Source: Shimia sp022448905 | GTDB lineage: Bacteria > Pseudomonadota > Alphaproteobacteria > Rhodobacterales > Rhodobacteraceae | DNA: 64,000 nt | Assembly: GCF_047126315.1 (NCBI RefSeq) | Contig: NZ_CP138953.1 | Location: 1,984,001-2,048,000, forward strand | Direction of reading: 5' to 3' | Shown here: piece by piece, positions 24,875-33,289 of the stretch | How positions within the stretch are numbered: the stretch's first letter is position 1 | How the letters are laid out: each line of letters starts with the position of its first letter | The notes under the pieces: model-generated | Database searches by the model: none | Told to the model about the DNA's origin: nothing | Seen by the model: only the letters and a program-made list of their open reading frames with translations | Program-made: the position numbers and the translations under genes

Positions 24875-25855
24875 ATGTTTACACTGCCGCGCCGCGCCAT
24901 TCTTGGCGCCTTCGCCGCAACAACGCTTGTTGCCGCGACCCCAGCATTTGCTGAGGAAGTTCTGAAATTTGCGCATGTCTACGAAACCGCGACCCCTTAC
25001 CATGAAGCTGCGCTTCAGGTGGCCGAGGAATTCGCAAAAGGCACCGATGGTCGCTATAAGATCGAGGTCTTCCCGGCATCGCAGCTGGGCAAAGAGGCCG
25101 CGCTGAACGAGGGTCTGTCGCTGGGTACGGTCGACATGATCTATACCGGGGTTGCATTCCTTGGGCAAAGCTATCCGCCGATCTCTATTTCAGACTACCC
25201 GTTTACCCTGCGCGATTATAATCACTGGAAGGCCTATGCGAATTCCAATCTGTTTAAGGAACTGGCGCAAAGCTATACCGATGTGACGGGCAACCATGTT
25301 GTGGCGATGACCTATTACGGGTCGCGTCAGGTGACGGCCAACAAACCGATCCTTACGCCCGCAGATATGGAGGGCCTGAAGATCCGCACACCCAATGCGC
25401 CCGCCTATCAGATGTTCCCGGAAGTAACCGGTGCGAACCCCACGCCGATGGCGTTCTCGGAAGTTTATCTGGCGCTTCAGCAGGGTGTTGTGGACGCGCA
25501 GGAAAACCCCCTGCCGACCATCCAATTTAAGAAGTTCTATGAAGTCCAGTCGAACATCAACCTAACCAGCCACATCACCAACTCGCTGGTGACGCTGATT
25601 TCGCCCGCAACAGTGGCCAAGCTGAGCAACAAGGATCTGGAAACCCTGAAAGAGGCAATCCGCTACGGGGCCGAATGGGCGTCGAATGAAATCGTCGCAT
25701 CAGAAGCCAGCCTTGCGGATTGGTTCCGCGAGCAGGGCGTGATCGTGAACGAGGTTGACCGCGCACCCTTTATCGCAGCCGTTTCGCCTGCCCTGACCGG
25801 ATCGGATGTTCCGTGGGATGCCGAGGTTTACGAGCGTCTTCAGGCGATCAAGTAA
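24875..25855 (+). CDS. TRAP transporter solute-binding protein (DctP family)
   Basis: This 326-residue periplasmic receptor has a signal peptide (LPRRAILGAFAATTLVAATPAFA, cut after AFA). DctP-family segments include EVFPASQLGKEAALNEGL, ADMEGLKIRTPNAP (with the Arg that grips the carboxylate) and EVYLALQQGVVDAQENPLPTI. It binds an organic acid for the Q/M permease. Start at the ATG with GGAGG 7 bp upstream; a longer frame lacks this. The neighbouring kinase and hydrolase suggest a uronate or sugar-acid ligand. Confidence 0.93.
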   Translation: MFTLPRRAILGAFAATTLVAATPAFAEEVLKFAHVYETATPYHEAALQVAEEFAKGTDGRYKIEVFPASQLGKEAALNEGLSLGTVDMIYTGVAFLGQSYPPISISDYPFTLRDYNHWKAYANSNLFKELAQSYTDVTGNHVVAMTYYGSRQVTANKPILTPADMEGLKIRTPNAPAYQMFPEVTGANPTPMAFSEVYLALQQGVVDAQENPLPTIQFKKFYEVQSNINLTSHITNSLVTLISPATVAKLSNKDLETLKEAIRYGAEWASNEIVASEASLADWFREQGVIVNEVDRAPFIAAVSPALTGSDVPWDAEVYERLQAIK

Positions 25856-25870
25856 CCCACATCACCCCGT

Positions 25871-25908
25871 GTTCAGGCGCGCCCACTCACTGCGCGCCTG
25901 AACCTTTT
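25871..25908 (+). promoter_or_regulatory. Intercistronic hairpin between dctP and dctQ
   Basis: GTTCAGGCGCGC and GCGCGCCTGAAC form a perfect 12-bp stem with a 9-base loop, followed by CTTTT. It is just past the dctP stop and before the dctQ ribosome site. It probably acts as a partial terminator or RNA stabiliser that keeps binding protein in excess. Confidence 0.75.
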
Positions 25909-25922
25909 AAAGGAGGCCGGAT

Positions 25923-26447
25923 ATGGGCCGTTCTACCGATGATCTGGACGATCTGTTCACCGACGAGGTGATGGGCAACACGACCAAATCCTGGCAACAG
26001 TTTTTCTCGGTCTGGGATATCCCTGCGCTGTTCGTGTTCACGGCGCTGTTCTTCACGGTGCTGCTGCAATTTCTGACGCGCTATGTGTTGAACGACTCGC
26101 TGTCCTGGACGGAAGAGGCCGCGCGTTATCTGTTGATCCTTCTAGCCTTTACCGGCGCGCTGCGCTGTCAGTTGCGCGACACGCATATCCGGTTGGAGTT
26201 TATCGACGGGTTCGCAGGTCGCATGCTGCGTCCGATCAAGATCTTTGCCACGCTTGTCACGACGGGAATGTTCGGCTTTCTGATCTACTCGCTTTATATT
26301 CTGGCGCGCCAGACCAGCTTCCAGAAAATGGTCTCGCTGCCGTTCCCTAAATACTATCTCTATGCGCTTGTACTGGTGGCGCTGGCCGCGTTGGTTGTAT
26401 TGCAGCAGCGCCAGCTATGGCGCCTATTGAAAGGCGGTGACGCATGA
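25923..26447 (+). CDS. TRAP transporter small permease (DctQ family)
   Basis: This 174-residue protein has four membrane helices. The conserved segment after the second helix reads LSWTEEAARYLLILLAFTGA. AAAGGAGG lies 7 bp upstream of the ATG. It is the small subunit of the secondary transporter. Its stop overlaps the dctM start. Confidence 0.92.
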   Translation: MGRSTDDLDDLFTDEVMGNTTKSWQQFFSVWDIPALFVFTALFFTVLLQFLTRYVLNDSLSWTEEAARYLLILLAFTGALRCQLRDTHIRLEFIDGFAGRMLRPIKIFATLVTTGMFGFLIYSLYILARQTSFQKMVSLPFPKYYLYALVLVALAALVVLQQRQLWRLLKGGDA

Positions 26448-27724
26448 CCGTTATCCTTCTGTTCCTTTCCCTTTTCGCGCTGATGGCCCTGCGGGTACCG
26501 ATTGCAGTGGCGCTTGGTCTGTCCTCGCTGGGCTATATCGTGATCGAGGGCATGCCGCCGGTTTTGCTGGCACATAACATGATTAACGGCATGAACTCGT
26601 TCCCGTTGCTCGCAATCCCGTTTTTTATTCTTGCGGGCGGGCTGATGAACTCGGCCGGGATCACCGAGCGGATCTTCACTTTCGCGCGTTCCATAGTCGG
26701 CTGGATGCATGGCGGTCTTGGCCATGTGAATATCGGTGCAAGCATAATCTTCGCGGGCATGTCCGGTGCTGCGGTGGCCGATGCGGGCGGCTTGGGTGCG
26801 ATCGAGATCAAGGCCATGCGGGACGCGGGTTATGATGACGATTTTTCGGTTGGCGTGACGGCGGCCTCTTCGACCATCGGGCCGATCATCCCGCCCTCGC
26901 TGCCCTTGGTGATCTTCGGGGTCATGGCATCCGTATCGATTGGCGAGCTGTTCGTGGCCGGGATCATCCCCGGGCTGCTTATGGCCGGCACTTTGATGGC
27001 GATGGTCTGGTATCTGTCGCGCAAGCGAAACTATCCGCGTGATGTGGCGTTCCGTCTGTCCACCGTCGGCCAGTCCTTTAAACGTGCTTTTCTGCCCCTG
27101 ATGACACCGGTGATTATCGTCGGCGGTATTGTGACAGGTGCCTTCACTCCGACCGAAGCTGCCGTTTGCGCTGCCACCTATGCGCTGCTTCTTGGGCTGT
27201 TTGTTTACAAAAGCCTGACGCTGCCCCGGCTGGTCGAAGTGTCGCTTGAGACGATTGAGACGACGGCGTCAATCCTGTTGATCGTCGGCGGAGCCACCGT
27301 GTTCGCGTGGATCCTGACCGCCAATCAGGCGGCGGCTTTGTTCGCGGAAACCCTGCTGGGGATCAGCGAGAACAAATATGTTGTCCTTCTGGTGATCATG
27401 TTTGTCGTGCTGATCATTGGCCTGTTTATGGAGACTATCGCCGCAATCTCGATCCTCGTGCCCGTGCTGCTGCCGATTGCAGCGCAGATCGACGTGGACC
27501 CGATTCATTTGGGTGTGATCGTGATTCTGAACCTGATGATCGGGCTTCTGACGCCGCCCGTGGGCATGGTGTTATTTGTGCTGGCCAAGGTTTCGGACGT
27601 GCCCTTTGAGCGATGTGTGCGCGCTACGATGCCTTTCGTTGTGCCGCTGGTGGCGGTGCTGTTGCTGCTGACCTTCGTGCCGCAACTGACTATGTGTCTG
27701 CCCGAGCTGCTCTATCGCAACTAA
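26444..27724 (+). CDS. TRAP transporter large permease (DctM family)
   Basis: This 426-residue permease has about 12 membrane segments and DctM motifs including PFFILAGGLMNSAGI, GMSGAAVADAGGLG, TIGPIIPPSLPLVI and LMIGLLTPPVGMVLF. It is the Na+-driven translocation subunit, and the operon ends at the terminator after it. Confidence 0.93.
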   Translation: MTVILLFLSLFALMALRVPIAVALGLSSLGYIVIEGMPPVLLAHNMINGMNSFPLLAIPFFILAGGLMNSAGITERIFTFARSIVGWMHGGLGHVNIGASIIFAGMSGAAVADAGGLGAIEIKAMRDAGYDDDFSVGVTAASSTIGPIIPPSLPLVIFGVMASVSIGELFVAGIIPGLLMAGTLMAMVWYLSRKRNYPRDVAFRLSTVGQSFKRAFLPLMTPVIIVGGIVTGAFTPTEAAVCAATYALLLGLFVYKSLTLPRLVEVSLETIETTASILLIVGGATVFAWILTANQAAALFAETLLGISENKYVVLLVIMFVVLIIGLFMETIAAISILVPVLLPIAAQIDVDPIHLGVIVILNLMIGLLTPPVGMVLFVLAKVSDVPFERCVRATMPFVVPLVAVLLLLTFVPQLTMCLPELLYRN

Positions 27725-27751
27725 CTCGGCTTACTGACATGCCAAACAACA

Positions 27752-27780
27752 AAGACCGCCGTGCTGGGGCGGTCTTCTTG
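27752..27780 (+). terminator. Terminator at the end of the TRAP operon
   Basis: AAGACCGCC and GGCGGTCTT form a 9-bp stem with a short loop, followed by CTTG. It lies between convergent genes and may serve both strands. Confidence 0.7.
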
Positions 27781-27799
27781 CATATTGATTTTGAGGGGA

Positions 27800-28132
27800 T
27801 CAATCGAGGTGGAAGACTTCTACCATAGATGCCCACCATTCACCTTCAGCGCGGGTCTCTAGCGGAGCCTGCATCGGACCGCAGACTTTCCACCAATCCT
27901 GCGTGATTGGGTCCGCGGCAATCGCCGCGCTGTCGGCCTCGAAATCCGTTCCGGTATATTCCCAATAGCTGAACATCAGGTTCTCGGGTTCGCGCAGGAA
28001 GATCGAATAGTTGGTGATATTCGATTTGCGCAGCCGCGCCAGAACATCCAGCCAGACATAGGCGTGCAGACGTTTGTATTCGGCCATGTGTTCGGGTTTC
28101 AGGCCAATCACTTTGCCCATGCGTTGTACCAT
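27800..28132 (-). CDS. L-rhamnose/L-fucose mutarotase-like protein
   Basis: This 110-residue protein of the RhaM (DUF718) family has the conserved EYKRLHAYVW, NYSIFLREPENLMFSYWEY and DWWKVCGPMQ segments. RhaM-type enzymes interconvert sugar anomers before dehydrogenation or isomerisation. A second copy lies at 44.96 kb. The start is 2 bp downstream of the kinase stop, so they are co-transcribed. Confidence 0.88.
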   Translation of the reverse strand: MVQRMGKVIGLKPEHMAEYKRLHAYVWLDVLARLRKSNITNYSIFLREPENLMFSYWEYTGTDFEADSAAIAADPITQDWWKVCGPMQAPLETRAEGEWWASMVEVFHLD

Positions 28133-28133
28133 G

Positions 28134-29042
28134 TCAGTTGCCCTTTCCTTTAGGAACGATCGCGCCGGGATGACCGACGACCTCGCGGGCCAGCATGTGA
28201 CCTTGCATCATGCAGGCATGGGTAGGTGCGCCTTGTATCAAGGCAGCCAGAAAACCGCCATTGAAACTATCACCAGCGGCGGTGGTGTCCACGACACGCT
28301 CGGCTGCGGGATAGGGGGCAGAAATCTGAATGTTGGGGTTGATCGGAACCGGACCCGAGGCGGCTCGTTTCAAGGCACCCTCGGCCAAGCCCAGCCCGCG
28401 CAGCCGGGCCAGAACAGCCGCCTCATCCGCATCACCAAACAGTGCCATCTCGTCATCGACCGAGGGCAGGGCGATATCGGTCAGCCGCCAGGCTTGCGTC
28501 ATGACCTGCTGTGCAACCTCGCGGCTTTCCCACAGGGCGGAGCGGTAGTTATCATCGAAGATCAAGCGCAATGTCCCGGCGCTCCGCAATTCTGCAATGC
28601 GCTGAAACAGGGCGTCACGCTGCTGGGGCGTCAGGATGGCAAGCGTGATCCCGGATAGGCACAGCAAATCGGTCTGCGACAACGCATCCAGTTCAGCCAG
28701 ATCTGAAAACAATTGCCGTGCAGCCGATTGGTCGCGCCAATATGAAAAGCTGCGTTCGCCGTTGGCGTCCGTCGCAACCGCGTAGAGGCCCAGATTAAAG
28801 CGGGTATCGCGCTGGATGGTCGACGTGTCCAAGCCCTCGGCCTTCGCCGTATCCAAGGCGCCTTGCGACATGGGGTCGGTCCCAACACGTGTCAGATACG
28901 ACACCCGCTCGCCCGAGGCCAAAAGGCGTTTGCAATAGACGGCGGCGTTGAACGTATCCCCGGCAAAGCCCAGGGCATAGCCCGTATCGTTCCGGCGCAG
29001 CTCTCCCATAACTTCGCCAGCAAAGGTTATCTGCATGGTCAT
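28134..29042 (-). CDS. PfkB-family sugar kinase, probable 2-keto-3-deoxygluconate kinase
   Basis: This 302-residue ribokinase-fold kinase has the N-terminal FAGEVMGELRRND and GFAGDTFNAAVYCKRL loops. The C-terminal catalytic anion hole reads DTTAAGDSFNGGF. The KDG kinase reading rests on the family pattern and the sugar-acid context. It would phosphorylate a 2-keto-3-deoxy acid for Entner-Doudoroff cleavage, but no matching aldolase is visible here. Start at MTMQITF, with GGAGGAAC upstream; a longer frame would enter the divergent gene. Confidence 0.82.
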   Translation of the reverse strand: MTMQITFAGEVMGELRRNDTGYALGFAGDTFNAAVYCKRLLASGERVSYLTRVGTDPMSQGALDTAKAEGLDTSTIQRDTRFNLGLYAVATDANGERSFSYWRDQSAARQLFSDLAELDALSQTDLLCLSGITLAILTPQQRDALFQRIAELRSAGTLRLIFDDNYRSALWESREVAQQVMTQAWRLTDIALPSVDDEMALFGDADEAAVLARLRGLGLAEGALKRAASGPVPINPNIQISAPYPAAERVVDTTAAGDSFNGGFLAALIQGAPTHACMMQGHMLAREVVGHPGAIVPKGKGN

Positions 29043-29121
29043 TTTGCTGTTCCTCCGCAACCGGTTAGGGCCGGTCTTATTCTTGCAATTTGCTGTCAGG
29101 CGTGTCGTGGTTTGACATTTT

Positions 29122-29140
29122 GTATGTAATAATAAAAAAC
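29122..29140. promoter_or_regulatory. Imperfect palindrome between divergent kinase and dehydrogenase genes
   Basis: GTATGTAAT-A-ATAAAAAAC resembles the perfect palindrome at 32220 (GTTTTTAAT-T-ATTAAAAAC) at most positions. A TTTGACA box lies just upstream, so binding would block the promoter. Confidence 0.5.
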
Positions 29141-29163
29141 TGAATAGCAAACCGGAGGGCGCG

Positions 29164-30288
29164 ATGTCAATCACACCAACCATCCAATTTGGCACAAGCC
29201 GTTTTCTTCAGGCGCACGCCGATTTGTTCATCTCAGACGCGTTGAAAACTGGGGATGCGGTGGGGCCGATCTGCGTTGTCCAATCCTCGAGTGATTCGGT
29301 CTGTGCACGTCGCTTGCAGGCGCTTGCCGCGCCCATTGGGTATCCGGTGCGGATTCAGGGGATCGTGGAGGGCGCGGAAGTATCCTTCGAAACACGCGCC
29401 AATGCAGTGACATGCAAGCTGTCGACAGCCACAGACCTTGCCGAACTGCAACGCCGTTTCGTGGACGAGGCCGAGATTGTGATTTCGAACACCGGCGATG
29501 CAGGCTGGGCGGCGCAGCCGCAAGATAATTACGCTCAGTTTGCCCAACCCATGTCATTCCCAGCTAAGCTGACCCATCTGCTTAGGGCGCGGTTTGCCGC
29601 GTGCGGGCGGGCGATCCAGATTATGCCGACAGAATTGGTCGCCCGTAATGGAGAGGTCCTACGAGATCGAGTGCTAAAGCTTGCCCGCGCGCTGGATCCG
29701 AAATTCGCCGATTGGGTGGCGCGGGATGCACGCTTTGTGACTTCACTGGTGGACCGGATCGTCTCGGAGCCTTTGGAGCCAGCGGGTGCCGTCGCCGAAC
29801 CCTATGCGCTGTGGGCGATAGAGGATTGCCCGGGGCTGATCCTGCCTGCGCGGCATGACGCGGTGCAGGTGGTTGCTAATCTGGATCCGGTCGAGAAGCA
29901 GAAACTGCATATCCTTAATCTGGGGCATAGCTATTTGGTGGATGGGTGGTTGAAACGCGGGCAGGTCGGGGCGGAATTTGTCCGTGACCTGATGCATGAC
30001 GCCGCCGTGCGCGCGAATCTGGAAGATCTGTAACAGACCGAAGTTCTGCCTGGGTTTCAGGCTGCGGGCCTTGGCGATCAGGCGGCTGCCTATATCCGCG
30101 TCACAATCGACCGATTCGACAATCCTTTTCTGGATCACCGGTTGGAAGACATTGCCGGAAACCACGCAGAAAAATGCACCCGCCGTATTGCCGCCTTCAT
30201 CGACTGGGCGCGGGCGCAAGGCGCAACCCATGAGATGCCACGCCTGCTGCACGCAGCGCGGCGCACCAAACTGGAGGTTCAACCATAA
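29164..30288 (+). pseudogene. Mannitol/fructuronate dehydrogenase-family gene with in-frame TAA
   Basis: The reading frame continues for about 374 residues, but a TAA at 30031-30033 interrupts it after LEDL. The sequence after the stop stays in frame and coherent: QTEVLPGFQAAGLG, AYIRVTIDRFDNPF and DHRLEDIAGNHAEKCTRRI. The N-terminal part has IQFGTSRFLQAH, ISNTGDAGW and ILNLGHSYLVDGW, typical of UxuB/mannitol-type NAD-dependent oxidoreductases. The active-site tail is missing from the 289-residue product, so it is probably non-functional unless the TAA is read through. Confidence 0.8.
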
Positions 30289-30314
30289 TCACCAATCGTA
30301 TCGGACAAACCGAC

Positions 30315-31256
30315 GTGCATGTTACCGATCTGTCCTTTGGTTGCTCGGGCATTGGCAATCTGTATCACGACATCCCCAAGGCCGAGGCAGCCGAGGTTAT
30401 GGCCTGCGCATGGGATGCAGGCATCCGCTATTTCGATACGGCACCGCATTATGGGCGGGGGTTGTCTGAACAGCGCTTGGGCGCCTTTCTGAAGGGCCGC
30501 GTGCGTGACAGTTTTGTGATCTCGACCAAGGTAGGGCGGCTGTTATCGTCCGGCAAACCAATGGCCGAGGCCAACGGGTTCATAAATCCGCTGCACAATG
30601 ACGTTCGTTATGACTATTCCGGGAACGGGATCGAAGCATCTTTTGAACAAAGCTGCGAGCGGCTTGGCACGTCATATATCGACATCATCTATGTGCATGA
30701 CATCGGCGCCTGTACCCATGGCGACGGGAATGCTCCACATTTCGAGGCGCTGATGTCCTCGGGTCTAGATCGGTTGCAAAAACTGAAAGCTGCGGGGCGG
30801 ATTGGGGCCTTTGGGCTGGGTGTGAACGAAACGAGGGTCTGTCTGGACGTGATACAGGAGTGTCCGCTGGACGTCATTCTGCTGGCAGGGCGGCTCACGC
30901 TTTTGGACCGTCAGGGTGAAGACGAACTGGTTGGGCGGTGTCGTAACGCGCAGACCAGTATGGTTCTGGGCGGAATCTTCAACTCGGGCATCTTGGCCAC
31001 AGGGCCCGTGCAGAGCGCGCATTTCGACTATCAACCCGCCACGGACGAGATCATGGAGCAGGTCGCCCAGCTTCAAGCCCGGACGGACCACATCGGTGTT
31101 CCGCTGGCCACGGTCGCCATGCAGTACGCGCGGCGCCATCCGGCTGCGGCATCGGTTTTGCTGGGGACGGGGAAGGTTTCGTCCCTTAAACGCAATCTGA
31201 ATGCGCTGGATGTGCCGTGGGACAGCAAATATGATTGGGTATTCGATCCGGTCTGA
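30315..31256 (+). CDS. Aldo/keto reductase, L-fucose/aldose 1-dehydrogenase type (start damaged?)
   Basis: This protein has the AKR tetrad: FDTAPHYGRG (Asp and Tyr), STKVGRLL (Lys) and VHDIGA (His). It probably oxidises an aldose to the lactone with NAD(P)+. A GTG at 30315 is the only standard start. Upstream the frame stays open and reads ITNRIGQTD to an ATA at 30285, which has GGAGG 8 bp before it and overlaps the preceding TAA. That ATA looks like a mutated ATG. Using the GTG would cost ten residues of the first beta strand. Confidence 0.8.
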   Translation: MHVTDLSFGCSGIGNLYHDIPKAEAAEVMACAWDAGIRYFDTAPHYGRGLSEQRLGAFLKGRVRDSFVISTKVGRLLSSGKPMAEANGFINPLHNDVRYDYSGNGIEASFEQSCERLGTSYIDIIYVHDIGACTHGDGNAPHFEALMSSGLDRLQKLKAAGRIGAFGLGVNETRVCLDVIQECPLDVILLAGRLTLLDRQGEDELVGRCRNAQTSMVLGGIFNSGILATGPVQSAHFDYQPATDEIMEQVAQLQARTDHIGVPLATVAMQYARRHPAAASVLLGTGKVSSLKRNLNALDVPWDSKYDWVFDPV

Positions 31257-31267
31257 GAGCCGAGATA

Positions 31268-32170
31268 CTATGCGAAATCGTGAATGCCCAACGAGGCCAG
31301 CAACGTCTGCTTTGATGTTGTCAGATGGTCGTCTGCGGCGGCCATCGCCTCGTCTTTGTTCCGGTTCTGCAGGGCCTCTATCAGGCGCAGATGCTCGGTG
31401 ATTGCGGCGGCGTTGCGTTGTTGCTCATCTTTTTTGTCCCACTGATAGTGGTAGTGAAAAATCAACGCGATCACTCGCTGGAATTCGGCCGTGAACCGGT
31501 TCTTAACCACGCCACCGATCGTGTTGTGGAAGCGTTCATCCAGCAACGAGAAGTCGTGGAACCGCGTGTCGATCTGGTCACGCAGTTCTAGATGATCATG
31601 TTTGAGCTGTTCCAGTTCGGTCCAGATTGGAGCTTCATCGGGAAGCTGGATGAATTTGCTGATCGCATTCAACTCTAACACAGTCCGGAAGTCCGAAAGC
31701 TCGACGGCGAAATCCGAGGTGAAGCCCAACAGCTCCCACCCGCCGCGCTTGCGCCGTTGGACCAGGCTGAAACGGCTGAGCGATGCGAGGAACTCTTGCA
31801 AGGTGTGCTGCTGTACATTCCAGTTTCGTGCAAGCTCAGTCACATTGATAGGTGTGCCGGGCGGTACGTCAAAGCGCAGGATCCAGTCCAAGAATCGCCG
31901 TTCGAGCTCTTCCGGCGCCAGGCTTTCCTGCGGCATTGCAAGCTGATCTTGTTTCCTCGGCGCGCGCAAAAGTGTCTTGGATCGTCCCTCCCACTGGATT
32001 ACGCCTTTGTTGTCCAGTCGAGTCAGTACGGATCTAACGACAGTCCTGCTAACCTCGAGCTTTACGGCAAGCTGTGTTTCCGATGGGAGCCTTTCGCCCA
32101 CTTCCAACCCCTTGCAGATCATGAGAAGGGCGTTGAAAGCTTCGCGAAATCGTTCATCTGTGCGTGCCAC
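31268..32170 (-). CDS. Tandem winged-helix GntR-type regulator, paralog 2
   Basis: This 300-residue protein has the same layout as the paralogs at 23.8 and 40.7 kb. Winged helix one is near residues 10-70 (SETQLAVKLEVSRTVVRSVL) and the second near 85-150 (NVQQHTLQEFLASLSRF). An FCD-type domain follows with HYHYQWDKKDEQ and DDHLTTSKQTLL. It faces a 175-bp promoter region holding a perfect palindrome and direct repeats. The genes it once faced were separated from it by an IS21-family insertion. Confidence 0.85.
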   Translation of the reverse strand: MARTDERFREAFNALLMICKGLEVGERLPSETQLAVKLEVSRTVVRSVLTRLDNKGVIQWEGRSKTLLRAPRKQDQLAMPQESLAPEELERRFLDWILRFDVPPGTPINVTELARNWNVQQHTLQEFLASLSRFSLVQRRKRGGWELLGFTSDFAVELSDFRTVLELNAISKFIQLPDEAPIWTELEQLKHDHLELRDQIDTRFHDFSLLDERFHNTIGGVVKNRFTAEFQRVIALIFHYHYQWDKKDEQQRNAAAITEHLRLIEALQNRNKDEAMAAADDHLTTSKQTLLASLGIHDFA

Positions 32171-32219
32171 GTGACTTACCTCTTTATAGTAACTGGCAAT
32201 GCACTGTTTTTAATTTTAC

Positions 32220-32238
32220 GTTTTTAATTATTAAAAAC
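32220..32238. promoter_or_regulatory. Perfect palindromic operator upstream of paralog 2
   Basis: GTTTTTAAT-T-ATTAAAAAC is a perfect inverted repeat. It differs from the TRAP-operon palindrome mainly at one position per half-site. It lies about 50 bp from the regulator start, consistent with autoregulation and control of the divergent transcript. Confidence 0.7.
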
Positions 32239-32272
32239 ATTTGACTTACAGCCTGTTGCCTGATGTTGTGTA

Positions 32273-32312
32273 CAAAATAATTAAATACCAAAATAATTAA
32301 ATACCAAAATAC
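32273..32312 (+). repeat. Two and a half direct repeats of an operator half-site
   Basis: The 16-bp unit CAAAATAATTAAATAC occurs twice end to end at 32273 and 32289, followed by CAAAATAC. Each unit contains ATTAAATAC, the half-site of the TRAP-operon palindrome at 24830. Confidence 0.75.
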
Positions 32313-32345
32313 ATCCCATCGCAAGGGGGCACACTGGAGACGGGA

Positions 32346-32425
32346 ATGGACCTTTCACTCACTTCGATCCGAAGCAAAGGCAAGAAGCTGAATATGTCAG
32401 CCGAAATGTTCCACAAACTGTCCGC
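32346..32425 (+). other. Start of an orphan reading frame cut by the IS21 insertion
   Basis: An ATG with GGAGACGGGA upstream opens a frame (MDLSLTSIRSKGKKLNMSA) that runs into the IS left end after about 27 codons. If the IS is removed, the frame ends a few codons later, so this may be a leader peptide or the 5' end of a deleted gene. No family was recognised. Confidence 0.4.
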
Positions 32426-32497
32426 TGTTGATTGTCACTGAGAACTGACCCGGTATTTTCACCGAGATTTGACCCACCTTCAGTTATGCGTCGTCAT

Positions 32498-33289
32498 TTA
32501 TGACGCGGTCAATGTTTGGGTCTCCTTTGCTATTTTCTTTGCAGCGTCAGAACTGGCTTTGAAGCGGTAACTGTCGTTGCCTGTTTCGAGGATGTGACAC
32601 CTATGCGTCAGCCTATCGAGAAGAGCGGTGGTCATCTTTGCGTCACCGAAGACCTTAGCCCATTCTGAGAAGCTGAGGTTTGTTGTGATAATCACGCTGG
32701 TGCGCTCGTAGAGCTTGCTGAGCAGATGGAAGAGAAGCGCGCCGCCTGACGCGCTGAACGGCAAGTAGCCGAGCGCGTCCAAGATGACCAAGTCGACTTT
32801 GGTCAGCGTCTCAGCCAGTTTTCCTGCCTTGCCGAGGGCCTTTTCCTGCTCCAGCGCATTGACCAGCTCCACAGTGGAGAAGAAGCGGACCTTACGTCTA
32901 CGGTGCTCAATCGCCTGAACACTGATTGCGGTGGCCGTGTGGCTCTTGCCCGTTCCGGGGCCGCCGATCAGCACGACATTCTCAGCCGCTTCTATAAACT
33001 CGCAGCGGTGCAATTGACGTACTGTCGCTTCATTGACCTCACTGGATGTAAAATCGAAGCCGTTGAGATCTTTGTATGCAGGGAAGCGAGCGACTTTGGT
33101 ATGGTAAGCGATGCATCGCACCTCGCGTTCTGCGATCTCGGCCTTAAGCAGTTGTGATAGAAGCGGTATCGCAGCTTCGAACGCTGGCGCTCCTTGGGCG
33201 ACCAAGTCTTCGACCGCATTTGCCATGCCATAGAGCTTGATGCTGCGCAGCATAATGACGATGGATGCGCCGGCTGGATCATGACGCAT
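32498..33289 (-). CDS. istB: IS21-family ATPase helper (IstB)
   Basis: This 263-residue AAA+ ATPase has Walker A GGPGTGKSHT near residue 115. The Walker B region reads VILDALGYLPF, where IstB proteins usually have DELGYLP. The E-to-A change at the catalytic Glu predicts poor ATP hydrolysis. It overlaps istA by 11 bases. Confidence 0.92.
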   Translation of the reverse strand: MRHDPAGASIVIMLRSIKLYGMANAVEDLVAQGAPAFEAAIPLLSQLLKAEIAEREVRCIAYHTKVARFPAYKDLNGFDFTSSEVNEATVRQLHRCEFIEAAENVVLIGGPGTGKSHTATAISVQAIEHRRRKVRFFSTVELVNALEQEKALGKAGKLAETLTKVDLVILDALGYLPFSASGGALLFHLLSKLYERTSVIITTNLSFSEWAKVFGDAKMTTALLDRLTHRCHILETGNDSYRFKASSDAAKKIAKETQTLTAS

